Below, one piece after another: positions 8,317-17,193 of a stretch of DNA of 40,831 nucleotides. How positions within the stretch are numbered: position 1 is the stretch's first letter; each line of letters begins with the position of its first letter. The notes beneath the pieces are model-generated. The model made no database searches. It had not been told where the DNA came from and was given only the letters and a program-made list of their open reading frames with translations. The stretch spans positions 1-40,831 of the forward strand of contig JAQVCX010000019.1 of NCBI GenBank assembly GCA_028689545.1, read 5' to 3'. Origin of the DNA: Parabacteroides sp. (GTDB lineage Bacteria > Bacteroidota > Bacteroidia > Bacteroidales > Tannerellaceae). A program made the position numbers and the translations under genes.

Positions 8317-11300
8317 ATGGCTACAAGTGTCAAGGGGTTAACTATTGAGATCGGGGGCGACACTACCAAGCTCGAGAGTGCTCTTAATAAGAGCCGGGCA
8401 ACGGCTAAGTCGCTTAATACCGAGCTCAATTTTGTTAACAAGGCTCTTAAGCTCGATCCGTCTAATGTGGAGCTCGTAGCTCAGAAACAAACCCTCTTAA
8501 AGACGGCGATCTCCGAGACCAAGACTAAGCTCGAGGCTATGAAACAAGCTCAAGAGCAAGCCGACAATCTCATGAAAGAGGGAGTCGAGGTCGACCAAGA
8601 GGAGTATCGTCAGTTACAAAGAGAGATCGCGTTTACACAAGCGAAACTCAAAGACTACGAGGTGGAGCTTAGTAATGTTAAAGTTAACCTTGTAGAAGTC
8701 GGGAACAAAATAACCGACTTCGGAAATAAAACGGCGGACGTGGGAAATAAGCTCCTCCCATTATCAACGGCGATCACGGCTTTAGGTACGGCGTCGGCGG
8801 TAATGGCTAGTAATTTTGAGGACGCTATGGCAAAAGTAAACACGATCGCAGATACGACCGAGGTTCCTCTCGATGATCTACAAACCTCTATCATGGAGTT
8901 GTCAGATCAAACCGGGATCAGCTCGTCCGAAATTGCGGAAAATGTTTATAACGCTATATCAGCCGGACAGAAAACCGGCGACGCCGTAAATTTTGTAAAT
9001 AACGCCACGAAACTAGCTAAAGCCGGTTTCGCCGAGAGTGGAGACGCTCTCGATATTTTAACTACAATTATGAACGCCTACGGATTAGAGGCGGAGAAAG
9101 TTACCGACGTGTCGGATATGCTGATCCAGACTCAAAACCTAGGTAAAACAACCGTAGCGGATCTCGCGTCTGCTATGGGTAAAGTTATCCCAACGGCTAA
9201 CTCAATGAACGTTGGACTCGATAACTTGACAGCAAGTTATACGATCCTCACGGCTAAAGGTATCGCAACCGCCGAGGCTACTACATACATGAATAGTATG
9301 TTAAACGAGCTCGGAGATAGTGGTACTACGGTCGGAGGGATCCTCAAAGAGAAAACCGGTAAGTCATTTCAAGAGCTTATGGACGACGGAGCTAGTCTCG
9401 GGGACGTCTTGGGTATTATCCAACAATCCTCAGAGGAAAGCGGTACGGCGTTTAATGAGCTTTGGGGATCCGCCGAGGCGGGCAAAGCCGGGATTTCTCT
9501 CCTCTCTGACGGCGTAGATAGTTTTAATACACGACTCGGAGAAATGAACGACTCCACCGGAGCCACCGACGAGGCTTTCGGGAAACTCGATACCACAAGT
9601 TACGAGGTTCAAAAGACTATAAACGAGCTCAAAAACACGGCTATTTTGCTCGGTCAAACGATCCTCACTATGTTACAACCGATTATCGCTAAATGTTCCG
9701 AAAAGGTTAGAGAGTTCGCGGAATGGTTTAAAAGCTTATCCGATGAACAAAAAGAGGCTATCGTCAAGATAGGACTCTTGGTCGCGTCCCTTGCTCCGGC
9801 GTTAATTGCGTTCGGTAAAGTCACGGCGATAGTTGGTAAGATCGTATCTTTGATCGGAACTATTAAAAACGCTCTCGTAGGCTTACAAGCTACGCTAGCC
9901 GTAACCGGATCCTCGATCGGTGCGATTGCTTTACCAATAGTCGCTATCGTAGCGGTAATCGCTACACTCGTTTTAGCTTTCAAGCATTTATGGGAAACTA
10001 ACGAGGATTTCAGAAATAAAATAACCGAAATTTGGAACGGCATTAAAGCCAAGTTCGAGGAGTTCTCACAAGGGATCGTCGATCGGCTCAACGCTCTAGG
10101 TTTCGACTTTGAGTCTCTAACCGATGTCCTTAAGGCATTGTGGGAGGGACTTTGTTCATTTTTGGCTCCTTTATTTGAGGGAGCTTTTTCTAATATCGCC
10201 ACGATCTTAGGCACGGTTTTAGATGTGCTGACCGGAATTTTAGACATTTTTATCGGTCTATTTACCGGAAATTGGGATCAACTTTGGCTAGGTGTTCAAG
10301 AAGTTTTCTCCGGAATTTGGGAGGGAATTATCGGAATATTTACAACCGTTGGCGATACGCTCATGAGTTTGCTAGACGTTATTTGCGGTTGGTTCGGGAC
10401 AACTTGGTCGGACACTTGGAACGGAATTAAGCAATTTTTCGTTGATATTTGGAACGGAATAGTCCAATTTTTCACGGACACGCTTAATAATATCGTTACA
10501 TTTTTCCAAACGACTTGGAGTAATATTGTCTCTTTCTTCACGGAGGGGATCCCGGCATTTATCGAAAATGTCCGCGTTTGGCTAGAGCAACTCCCTTATA
10601 ATTTGGGAGTTATGATCGGTACGCTGATCGGAAAAGTTATTCAATTTGGTATCGATATGGTTACGTGGATCGCGACCAATGTACCTCTATTTATTAGCAA
10701 CGTAATAACCTTTATCTCAGAGTTACCGGGTAAGGTGTGGACGTGGTTAGTAAACGTCGTTACAAAGGTTATCGAGTGGCGTAATCAAATGGTCGCTAAG
10801 GCGATCGAGATCGGTAAGAATTTCGTTACAAATGTTATCAACTTTTTTAAAGAATTACCGGGCAAGATTTGGACGTGGCTCGTAAATGCGGTTAATAAGA
10901 TCGTTCAATGGAGAGCTGACCTTATTCAGAAAGGTAAAGAGGCTATTACCGGAATGATTACCGCGATCGTCGACGGTGCTAAGTCTATTCCGGGTAAAAT
11001 GCTCGAGATCGGTAAAAACATCGTTAACGGTGTTTGGAATGGTATTTGCGACGCTAAGGACGCTTTCGTAAGCAACGTTAAGAATTTCTTCGGCGGTATC
11101 GTCGACGGTGCTAAGTCTGCCCTCGGTATCAATTCTCCGTCTCGAGAAATGGAGGAAAAGGTCGGCGAGTGGATCCCTCCGGGAGTTGCGAAAGGTATCA
11201 CGAAAAAGACCGGAGTCGTAAAGAGTTCTATTACGTCCATGGTTAAAGGCGTGATCGACACCGCTAAGACCGCCGTAACTGATTTCGGATCCGTTGGATA

Positions 11301-11457
11301 TGAAGTCGCCTATGCCGGCGTACCAATTACAACCGGAGCCGGTGGAACTGTAAACAATATCAATAATCGAGTCGAGATCCACGCCGATAGCGTAGACGAG
11401 GATCACATAGACGAGATTTGCGACGAGATTAACAAACGCCTCGGCGATAAGTATTAA
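8317..11457 (+). CDS. Tape measure protein
   Basis: At 1046 residues this is the longest gene, and it sets tail length. It has N-terminal coiled coil (about 20-125), a TP901-type core with NFEDAMAKVNTIADTTEV and GISSSEIAENVYNAISAG (about 165-220), a hydrophobic membrane-like stretch (about 480-555), and a Trp/Phe-rich region with imperfect tandem repeats. The clearest pair is ELPGKVWTWLVNVVTKVIEW (about 802) and ELPGKIWTWLVNAVNKIVQW (about 846). The C-terminus contains ALGINSPSREMEEKVGEWIP, common in such proteins. Start is ATG after AAAGGAGG, touching the chaperone stop. Confidence 0.95.
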   Translation: MATSVKGLTIEIGGDTTKLESALNKSRATAKSLNTELNFVNKALKLDPSNVELVAQKQTLLKTAISETKTKLEAMKQAQEQADNLMKEGVEVDQEEYRQLQREIAFTQAKLKDYEVELSNVKVNLVEVGNKITDFGNKTADVGNKLLPLSTAITALGTASAVMASNFEDAMAKVNTIADTTEVPLDDLQTSIMELSDQTGISSSEIAENVYNAISAGQKTGDAVNFVNNATKLAKAGFAESGDALDILTTIMNAYGLEAEKVTDVSDMLIQTQNLGKTTVADLASAMGKVIPTANSMNVGLDNLTASYTILTAKGIATAEATTYMNSMLNELGDSGTTVGGILKEKTGKSFQELMDDGASLGDVLGIIQQSSEESGTAFNELWGSAEAGKAGISLLSDGVDSFNTRLGEMNDSTGATDEAFGKLDTTSYEVQKTINELKNTAILLGQTILTMLQPIIAKCSEKVREFAEWFKSLSDEQKEAIVKIGLLVASLAPALIAFGKVTAIVGKIVSLIGTIKNALVGLQATLAVTGSSIGAIALPIVAIVAVIATLVLAFKHLWETNEDFRNKITEIWNGIKAKFEEFSQGIVDRLNALGFDFESLTDVLKALWEGLCSFLAPLFEGAFSNIATILGTVLDVLTGILDIFIGLFTGNWDQLWLGVQEVFSGIWEGIIGIFTTVGDTLMSLLDVICGWFGTTWSDTWNGIKQFFVDIWNGIVQFFTDTLNNIVTFFQTTWSNIVSFFTEGIPAFIENVRVWLEQLPYNLGVMIGTLIGKVIQFGIDMVTWIATNVPLFISNVITFISELPGKVWTWLVNVVTKVIEWRNQMVAKAIEIGKNFVTNVINFFKELPGKIWTWLVNAVNKIVQWRADLIQKGKEAITGMITAIVDGAKSIPGKMLEIGKNIVNGVWNGICDAKDAFVSNVKNFFGGIVDGAKSALGINSPSREMEEKVGEWIPPGVAKGITKKTGVVKSSITSMVKGVIDTAKTAVTDFGSVGYEVAYAGVPITTGAGGTVNNINNRVEIHADSVDEDHIDEICDEINKRLGDKY

Positions 11458-11467
11458 GGAGGATCAA

Positions 11468-12316
11468 ATGGGTAAATTTTATCTAGTCAATGAGTCCAAC
11501 TCAAAGATCGACCTCCAAGACGAGGTTAATTATTGCGTCGCTACCGACGTGAAAAATTTAGGGTACGAGGTAAGCTCCGAGTATATCCGGATCGGCGATC
11601 ACTTCGTCAAAAACTACCTCAACCCGAAACAAACACAATTAGATCTATCGCTCAATTTTTTTAGACCTAACGTATATGAGAAAGTCCAAGCGGTCGGCAA
11701 CTTCTTAGCGACCGCTACGGAGCTCTATCTTGTATATCAACCCGGGTTAAAATCCGGAGTCGAGTATCGTAGAGAGGTCGACGTCTCGAGCTATCTTAAG
11801 GGTAGCATAAAAGACGGTTTTATCTGCTACACTCTAAAACTCATGCCTACGTCGCTCTTTTATTTCAAGAGGGCGACTCGGTTTGAGATTACAGAGCTAC
11901 CCGGAGAAAAGCGATACGATTTCACTTGGGACGCAACTTATAACGATTATTCTAACCGATCAATCGACATCGACGGCGGTAATCATGTAGAGGTTGCTTT
12001 TGACCTAGAGATCCTCGGCTACACGGAAAATCCTAAGATCGAGATCCTAGACGGCGAGACCGTGATCCATTCTCTGACGTTTCCGATCACGGTACAAGAG
12101 GGAGAAAAGATCCTTTACTCCTCGTTGGATCGAGATATTAAGGTGGATTTCGTGAACGCCTCCGGAGTCACTAGATCAATGTTTAGTGATTTCTCTCTCG
12201 AGGACAATGTATTTTTTAAGATCCCTAAGTCCGGGGGGACGGTTCGATTTACCTCCGATACTGACGTTATGAATACGATCGTAGTTACGGCGTATTTCTT
12301 CTTTAAGGTGGTGTAA
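11468..12316 (+). CDS. Distal tail protein (Dit)
   Basis: The 282-residue protein follows the tape measure, the invariable place of Dit, which forms the hexameric hub at the tail end. The N-terminal part (about 1-135) has NLGYEVSSEYIRIGDHFVKN and KQTQLDLSLNFFRPNVYEKV typical of tail-component domains; the C-terminal part is beta-rich. AGGAGG precedes the ATG. It is separated by 2 bases from the next tail gene. Confidence 0.83.
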   Translation: MGKFYLVNESNSKIDLQDEVNYCVATDVKNLGYEVSSEYIRIGDHFVKNYLNPKQTQLDLSLNFFRPNVYEKVQAVGNFLATATELYLVYQPGLKSGVEYRREVDVSSYLKGSIKDGFICYTLKLMPTSLFYFKRATRFEITELPGEKRYDFTWDATYNDYSNRSIDIDGGNHVEVAFDLEILGYTENPKIEILDGETVIHSLTFPITVQEGEKILYSSLDRDIKVDFVNASGVTRSMFSDFSLEDNVFFKIPKSGGTVRFTSDTDVMNTIVVTAYFFFKVV

Positions 12317-12318
12317 GT

Positions 12319-13407
12319 ATGGCTCAAGGATATATTATCGCTCAAGAAAACCTCAAGATCTTAGACATCTTTACGGTGTCCGATTATTCGATCGAGCTCG
12401 ACTCAGAGTTTGGAGGTAAGACAAAGATAACCTTAGCGAGAAAACCGGTCTTTGAGAAAGGAGATTTTATTTTCCTTAAGGACGAGTCCGGGACATTTTT
12501 TAAAGGTAAGATCGACACGGTAGATAATGAGTCCGGAGCTAATCTCCACGAGCTCAACGTGATCGAGATCGAGCAGATCTTCGATCGTAAGATCGTCCTC
12601 AGTAATGAGGCTCTTTTATCGTCAACCGGGATCGAGGATTTTATCGCTTATGAGATCCGTAAGGAGTTCGTATCAAGCGACGATCCGCTCCTCAATATGA
12701 GTTATATAACGGTTAATGTGAAAAGTCATACCAAGGTTTACGCCAAGGTAGACACGGACGACGGAGGTATTTATAACCTCAAAACCTACATCGGAAACGC
12801 GAGGGAGTATTACGGTATCTTTTTAACGTTCACTTTTTCCGGAAACACGCTCGTTATTGACATCGAAAAGAAAGATCAATCGGTGTTTAAATTCGACTCG
12901 AGCGTCTCAGATGTTAACGATTACGACGAGGTTTACTCGGTGGACGTTCTCGCAAAACTTAAAGTAGTTTGGAAGATCCCAGATACCGAGGATAACGGAG
13001 TCGTAACTCAAGTCGGAGCGACATCGATCCTCAATTATTATTTGTTGAGTGATCGAACCGTATCGACTAATGTAAATGATCCTAACCGTGCGACCGGAAC
13101 GATCGACACGATTTATAAAGAGGCTGACACCTTGGCAGAAGTAGCCGAGGAAGTATCGAAAGAGTTTATGTCTAACTCCTACGAGCATAGCGTAACCGCA
13201 AGCGTTCGCCGTGATAGTAAAATCTATCCGGAGGACGCTTTTTATGTCGGTCATAAGTGCGAGATCAAAACAGTTTCGCACGGTGTAAAGGATAGCATGA
13301 TAACGAGGATCTCCTACGATCAAGGCTCCGATTTTATCGCGGTTAAGTTCGGTAAAATGGCGGTTACTCTTATCGAAAAATTAAGAAAGGAGAGGAGCAA
13401 ACAATGA
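12319..13407 (+). CDS. Baseplate hub / tail-associated protein
   Basis: This 362-residue protein resembles the gp37-like or Tal-type hub proteins that close the tail tip. The N-terminus (ENLKILDIFTVSDYSIELDS, then FIFLKDESGTFFKGKIDTVD) forms beta barrels as in gp27-like hubs. The C-terminal part (FYVGHKCEIKTVSHGVKDSMITRISYDQGS) resembles the last domain of these proteins. There is no obvious peptidase or lysozyme domain. The start ATG follows AAGGTGGTG, a weaker site than its neighbours. It overlaps the next gene by 4 bases. Confidence 0.72.
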   Translation: MAQGYIIAQENLKILDIFTVSDYSIELDSEFGGKTKITLARKPVFEKGDFIFLKDESGTFFKGKIDTVDNESGANLHELNVIEIEQIFDRKIVLSNEALLSSTGIEDFIAYEIRKEFVSSDDPLLNMSYITVNVKSHTKVYAKVDTDDGGIYNLKTYIGNAREYYGIFLTFTFSGNTLVIDIEKKDQSVFKFDSSVSDVNDYDEVYSVDVLAKLKVVWKIPDTEDNGVVTQVGATSILNYYLLSDRTVSTNVNDPNRATGTIDTIYKEADTLAEVAEEVSKEFMSNSYEHSVTASVRRDSKIYPEDAFYVGHKCEIKTVSHGVKDSMITRISYDQGSDFIAVKFGKMAVTLIEKLRKERSKQ

Positions 13408-14165
13408 GTTATAGAGGTATTACTTTTAATAAACAATCGTGTAAGTCTGAGGACGACGCCCTAATTTTTCACACTTTCCTCAATGGTTGTGTCGGAAAAG
13501 TTCTCGGGTGTCCGGTCACTTATGACGAGGATCATGTTTACCTCGGAGTTGGTTACTTTATGACTTACGGACGTCTTGTCAATGTCGTAGGAACTGAGAC
13601 ACTCACGCCGACGCCGATCGAGGTCGGTAATCAATACAACCGATTAGTCTTTACGGTCGATCTCAGCAAAGAGAACACGGCGAGCGAATTTAAGCAAGGC
13701 TTTTTTGAATTTCTAACAAGCTACGACGATTATCCAACGCTCACTCGTGAGGATCTCTTTAACGGTGGTCTAGTCTATCAGATCCCGATCGCTAAGTTTA
13801 TGCTTACGGTTAACGGTATCGGTAGCTTTGTGGAGGAAATGGGATCCGTTAATATCTCGGAGGTTTGGACTACTCTAAGCCAAGATCTCGAGTCATATCG
13901 AGATCAATACGACGAGTATTTTACCGAGCAAAAAAGAGAGTTTACGGATTTCTTTAATACTCAAGAGCAGATCATTTTACAGATGATCGCAGATTTACAA
14001 GCTCAAAACTTTGTAACTAATACCGTTTTCGATACCATGGTCGAAAACTTCCACGAGGAAATCTTCGGCGGGATCGTGACGGTAGATCTTAAGGATAGCT
14101 CCGGAGCCGTACTCCAAACGCTCGACTATACGGATCTATCAGCAACTAGAAAATTAAAATATTAG
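13404..14165 (+). CDS. Baseplate upper protein-like, host for DGR tip protein
   Basis: The 253-residue product has a beta-rich N-terminal half (MSYRGITFNKQSCKSEDDAL to about 150), then a helical coiled region (TTLSQDLESYRDQYDEYFTE, about 160-225), then a short C-terminal sheet. This layout matches structural baseplate or fibre-stem proteins that carry a receptor-binding protein. It lies just before the DGR target, so it may hold the variable protein at the tail tip. AAAGGAGAGG precedes the ATG. Confidence 0.6.
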   Translation: MSYRGITFNKQSCKSEDDALIFHTFLNGCVGKVLGCPVTYDEDHVYLGVGYFMTYGRLVNVVGTETLTPTPIEVGNQYNRLVFTVDLSKENTASEFKQGFFEFLTSYDDYPTLTREDLFNGGLVYQIPIAKFMLTVNGIGSFVEEMGSVNISEVWTTLSQDLESYRDQYDEYFTEQKREFTDFFNTQEQIILQMIADLQAQNFVTNTVFDTMVENFHEEIFGGIVTVDLKDSSGAVLQTLDYTDLSATRKLKY

Positions 14166-14177
14166 GAGGTGCTCTTA

Positions 14178-15053
14178 ATGGGTAGAATTATTGATTTGCC
14201 GGGTGTTAACACGGTTAATAACTCGACGGATAAAATCATTGTAGAAACTCCGGACGGTACTAAAATCGCTCCGGTCGACGTCTTGCTCGGTGGAGTTTAT
14301 GACGGCGTAGATCTTACCGTAAAATTTGCGGACGAGATCGCTAATTTTGATAACGCTTGGGCGTGGATCCAAAACCGTTGTCAGATTCGTAACTATGAGG
14401 GATTGCGTGTAGGGGATTACATTCCTATCACGATGAACGGTTATACCGTTAAACCTCAGATCGCCGGGATCGAGCCTTATCTCAATGCTACCGACGTACC
14501 ACTTGCCGGTCACATTGATTTTATTTCTAAGGATCTTTGGAATACTCTCGTACAATACAATACGAGCAACGTAAACCAAGGTAACGCTACGGATCCTAGT
14601 CCTTACATGGTTTCAAATGTTCATAGTTATTTAGTGAATACTTTAGCCTCTTACTTACCGGCTGAGCTTTCCTCTAAGATCTTAAATAAGAGATCCTTAA
14701 TGGAGACTCGTTATACCGACGGATCTACTTTAACAAGCTCTACGTCTTGGGCGTGGAAAGATCTAGGTAAGTTATGGCTCCCTCACGAGACCGAGGTTTA
14801 CGGTTACAGACAATGGAGCGGACAATACGGTTGTGGTAATCCGGTACAGTATGACATCTTTAGAGGTGGTCGTAATATTGTCAAAGGATTAGGAAACGGC
14901 GGATCTCGTGCGAATTGGTGGTTATGTGATGTCATGGACGCGAGCTCGACTGGTGCGTGCTTTGTGAACTATCACGGTTATGCCAACCTTACTTATGCGT
15001 CTACCGCGGGTGTCGGCGTGCTGGTCTGCTTTCGTATCGGCTACAACGCGTAA
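14178..15053 (+). CDS. DGR variable receptor-binding protein
   Basis: The 291-residue product is the target of the retroelement: its last ~35 codons match the downstream template repeat except at template adenines. The C-terminal domain (YGYRQWSGQYGCGNPVQYDI, NGGSRANWWLCDVMDAS, then the variable segment and VCFRIGYNA) resembles a DUF6273/C-type-lectin-like display fold. Residues that differ from the template include 259, 262, 265, 266, 268, 271, 273, 276-279, 284, 286 and 288. The first ~130 residues probably bind the baseplate. I chose the ATG at 14178, eight bases after AGGAGG. Its place after the baseplate genes suggests that it recognises the host surface. Confidence 0.88.
   Translation: MGRIIDLPGVNTVNNSTDKIIVETPDGTKIAPVDVLLGGVYDGVDLTVKFADEIANFDNAWAWIQNRCQIRNYEGLRVGDYIPITMNGYTVKPQIAGIEPYLNATDVPLAGHIDFISKDLWNTLVQYNTSNVNQGNATDPSPYMVSNVHSYLVNTLASYLPAELSSKILNKRSLMETRYTDGSTLTSSTSWAWKDLGKLWLPHETEVYGYRQWSGQYGCGNPVQYDIFRGGRNIVKGLGNGGSRANWWLCDVMDASSTGACFVNYHGYANLTYASTAGVGVLVCFRIGYNA
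14939..15040 (+). repeat. DGR variable repeat (VR)
   Basis: It aligns without gaps to 15545-15646 (offset 606). In the first 90 aligned bases I count 16 mismatches, 15 of them at adenines of the template; the exception is a C-to-T at 15022 opposite 15628. In the last 12 bases five of six mismatches are again at template adenines. Eight AAY codons of the template have become Gly, Phe, Tyr, His, Tyr, Leu, Tyr and Thr codons. Confidence 0.93.
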
Positions 15054-15076
15054 GCGTGTAGCTTAATCAACTAATC

Positions 15077-15095
15077 GGGCGGGTTTATCCCGCCC
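15077..15095 (+). repeat. GC hairpin downstream of VR, possible DGR target-recognition element
   Basis: GGGCGGG and CCCGCCC enclose TTTAT, 24 bases after the target stop codon. No U-tract follows, so it is a poor terminator. In the Bordetella phage DGR a GC-rich hairpin/cruciform just after the VR is needed for efficient retrohoming; this one has the same type and place. It may also insulate avd from the late transcript. Confidence 0.6.
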
Positions 15096-15125
15096 TACAA
15101 ATACTCAAGATAGGAGGATTACGGT

Positions 15126-15533
15126 ATGGCTAGCGTGTATCGGAGATTTAGAACCGAGACAGACTTCGACATCTTAGATCTATCCGATAAACTTTGTCGC
15201 TTAACTTATTCTTATTGTATGAATGAGAATAGAGTTCCCAAGCGTGCTCGGTTAATCCTAGGTCAAAAGCTGATCGACTACTCGGATCATATTCGAGAAT
15301 ATTGTCAAATGGCTAATGATATTTACGCAGACACCGAGGATAAACTCGCCGACCGGAACAGACTCGAGACAAGGGCGTTATCATATTGCAACCTCTACGA
15401 GTCCAAACTTACGGATATGGAGGAGATCCTCGAGAGTGTCACTTGTGAGAATACTCGAGAGATCGTCGACATCTTAGACGAGCTAATCGGTAAGGTAATT
15501 AAATGGCGAAAAAATGATCGGGTTATAGTTTGA
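15126..15533 (+). CDS. avd: DGR accessory variability determinant
   Basis: The 135-residue, almost fully helical protein fits the four-helix-bundle Avd family that binds the reverse transcriptase and the template RNA. Helices can be seen at about 12-33 (FDILDLSDKLCRLTYSYC), 38-68, 70-100 and 103-128. Basic residues cluster at both ends. Size (about 120-135) and location between VR and template repeat are those of known avd genes. The ATG follows AGGAGG. Its stop lies 11 bases before the template repeat. The family call rests on context plus helical pattern. Confidence 0.85.
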   Translation: MASVYRRFRTETDFDILDLSDKLCRLTYSYCMNENRVPKRARLILGQKLIDYSDHIREYCQMANDIYADTEDKLADRNRLETRALSYCNLYESKLTDMEEILESVTCENTREIVDILDELIGKVIKWRKNDRVIV

Positions 15534-15544
15534 ATATTTGTTAT

Positions 15545-15646
15545 CGCGAGCTCGACTAATGCGTGCAATGTGAACAATAACGGTAATGCCAACAATACTA
15601 ATGCATCTAACACGAGTATCGGCGTGCCGGTCTGATCTCATATAAA
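15545..15646 (+). repeat. DGR template repeat (TR)
   Basis: This is the invariant copy of the VR, between avd and the reverse transcriptase. In the VR reading frame it holds eight AAT/AAC codons at the positions that are altered in VR (27 adenines in its first 90 bases), the usual design for maximal diversity by adenine mutagenesis. Its frame ends in TGA at 15632-15634, so it is not coding. Confidence 0.93.
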
Positions 15647-15853
15647 GGCGGTCTTAGTAACTCCGATCGGAGCGAAAACAGTCCTAGAGATATGAAAGGA
15701 AACTATAACCCTCGCTATAATGCGTAAATTGATCTATGGATTACGTCGGGAGGACGCTACTTGCATGGTAAGAGAATAACGGATAACTCTTATTTCATTC
15801 CCGGAACGTTAAGCGGATAGCTCCGTTAGTTCCGTACCGTAGATAATTATTTA
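15647..15853 (+). other. Noncoding tail of the DGR template RNA
   Basis: Between TR and the reverse transcriptase there is no credible gene. A perfect palindrome CTCCGATCGGAG lies at 15661-15672. At about 15712-15727 the string CTATAATGCGTAA resembles the last codons of the target gene (CTACAACGCGTAA), as if the template homology were split by a 65-base insertion. This stretch probably belongs to the structured template RNA that binds Avd and RT. Confidence 0.5.
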
Positions 15854-16993
15854 ATGACGAGTAAAGAACGACACGAAATACGCTATCAGCGTAGACATAA
15901 AGCGAGACTAGAAAAGCGTCGTCACTTTATCGAACCTTACGATCATTTTGAAAATATCGCCAACCGAAACGCTCTCTCGAGATCCACTCACGACTCAGCT
16001 CTTACCGTGGGTTGGAAAACGAGCGTCAAGCGATTTAGGACTCGAAAGCTAATAAATATTAAAAAGCAATCGGATTTGTTGGAAAGCGGTAAAAGTATTC
16101 ATAAGCGGTTTATCTGTTTTGAGATCGTGGAGAGAGGTAAGCATAGAAACATAATGAGCGTCTACTTTTCGGAGAGGATTGTTCAAAAGTCCCTAAGTCA
16201 AAACGCCCTCTATCCGGTCTTAACTCATAACCTCATATATGACAACTCGGCTAATATCCGAGGTAAAGGAACCCACGACGCTAGGCGTCGAGTGTCAGTA
16301 CATCTACAACGACACTATCGCCGGCACGGATCCGAGGGGTACGCTCTCATAATTGACTTTAAGTCATACTTCGAGAACCTCGCTCATGATCCGATCAAAG
16401 AGATCCTCCGGGAGTCATTCACGGATAACCGGATCTTGGATCTCGCATTTTCACAAATTGACGATTAGGCTCGACACTATGGGAGACCGGTAGGTCTAGG
16501 ATTAGGATCCGAGCAAAATCAAATCTACGCCATAGCATTACCCAACCGGCTAGATCATTTTATAAAAGAGAAACTCCGGATCCACGGCTACGTCCGTTAT
16601 ATGGACGATATGCTCTTGATCCACGAGGATAAGGAATATCTTAGACAATGTCTCCGGGAGATCCGCGTCGAGTGTGCTAAGTACGGTTTAATTATCAATG
16701 AGCGAAAGACTCACATAATTAAGCTATCGAGAGGCTTTACATATCTTAAGACTCAGTACAAGATCACGCCGTCCGGTCACATTGTTAAAAAGCCTTGTCC
16801 GGAGTCGATTAATCGGGAGAGACGCAAGCTCAAAAAGCTAAAAGGTCTCCTAGATCGAGGACTTATCTCTTTTGACGATATTCGGTGTTGTTATGCGTCT
16901 TGGAGGGGATCACTTCTCGATCGGGACTCATACCGGACACTTAAGAATATGGATAACTATTTTAACAAGCTCTTTATTAAAGATTGGAGGTAG
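15854..16993 (+). CDS. DGR reverse transcriptase, cut by an in-frame TAG
   Basis: One open frame of 379 codons encodes a retroelement reverse transcriptase except for TAG at codon 205 (16466-16468). Before it: a basic N-terminus (MTSKERHEIRYQRRHKARLE), YFSERIVQKSLSQNALYPVL (fingers) and LIIDFKSYFENL with the first catalytic Asp. After it: PVGLGLGSEQNQIY (motif 4 region), YVRYMDDMLLI with the YMDD catalytic pair at about 249-252, and the thumb. No other stop or shift occurs. Without suppression only the first 204 residues are made, lacking YMDD. TAG ends other genes here normally. It may be a fresh nonsense mutation, a sequencing error, or a readthrough codon. No clear ribosome binding site precedes the ATG. 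Confidence 0.85.
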
Positions 16994-16997
16994 AAGA

Positions 16998-17189
16998 ATG
17001 GGAAACAACGAGAACATTCAAAACGAGATCAATATTAGAAAACAGTTGCTAAACCAAACAGACTATGAGGCTATCAAGTTCTCCGAGGGTGCTATTAGTG
17101 CCGAGGACTACGAACCGCTTAAGACTCAGCGTCAAACTTGGTGTGACGAGATTAACGAGTTAGAGACTCAGCTAACCGGGGAAGTCTAA
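16998..17189 (+). CDS. Small tail-lysis junction protein, unknown
   Basis: The 63-residue product (MGNNENIQNEINIRKQLLNQ, ending DEINELETQLTGEV) is helical and acidic, with EGAISAEDYEPLK in the middle. Similar small proteins often sit between tail fibre and holin genes in Clostridia phages. No function is recognised. The ATG follows GGAGG seven bases away, within the RT stop region, so it is cotranscribed with the DGR. Confidence 0.7.
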   Translation: MGNNENIQNEINIRKQLLNQTDYEAIKFSEGAISAEDYEPLKTQRQTWCDEINELETQLTGEV

Positions 17190-17193
17190 GAGA

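Noticed and set aside
9654-10247. Long open frame on the minus strand inside the tape measure gene (197 codons)
   Set aside because: It is antisense to a well-supported structural gene, has no suitable ribosome binding site and encodes a low-complexity mirror of the tape measure sequence.
10855-11406. Minus-strand frames of 183 and 111 codons at the 3' end of the tape measure gene
   Set aside because: They overlap each other and the real gene, with no motif or ribosome binding site; shadow frames.
14169-14177. GTG at 14169 as start of the DGR target gene
   Set aside because: It overlaps the AGGAGG ribosome binding site; the ATG at 14178 has proper spacing.
15084-15110. Hairpin at 15077-15095 as an ordinary terminator
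   Set aside because: There is no T-run after the stem, and the avd gene follows directly in the same direction.
16466-16468. Genome-wide recoding of TAG as a sense codon
   Set aside because: Several confident genes end in TAG followed at once by the next gene, including the capsid (two TAG in a row) and the integrase.
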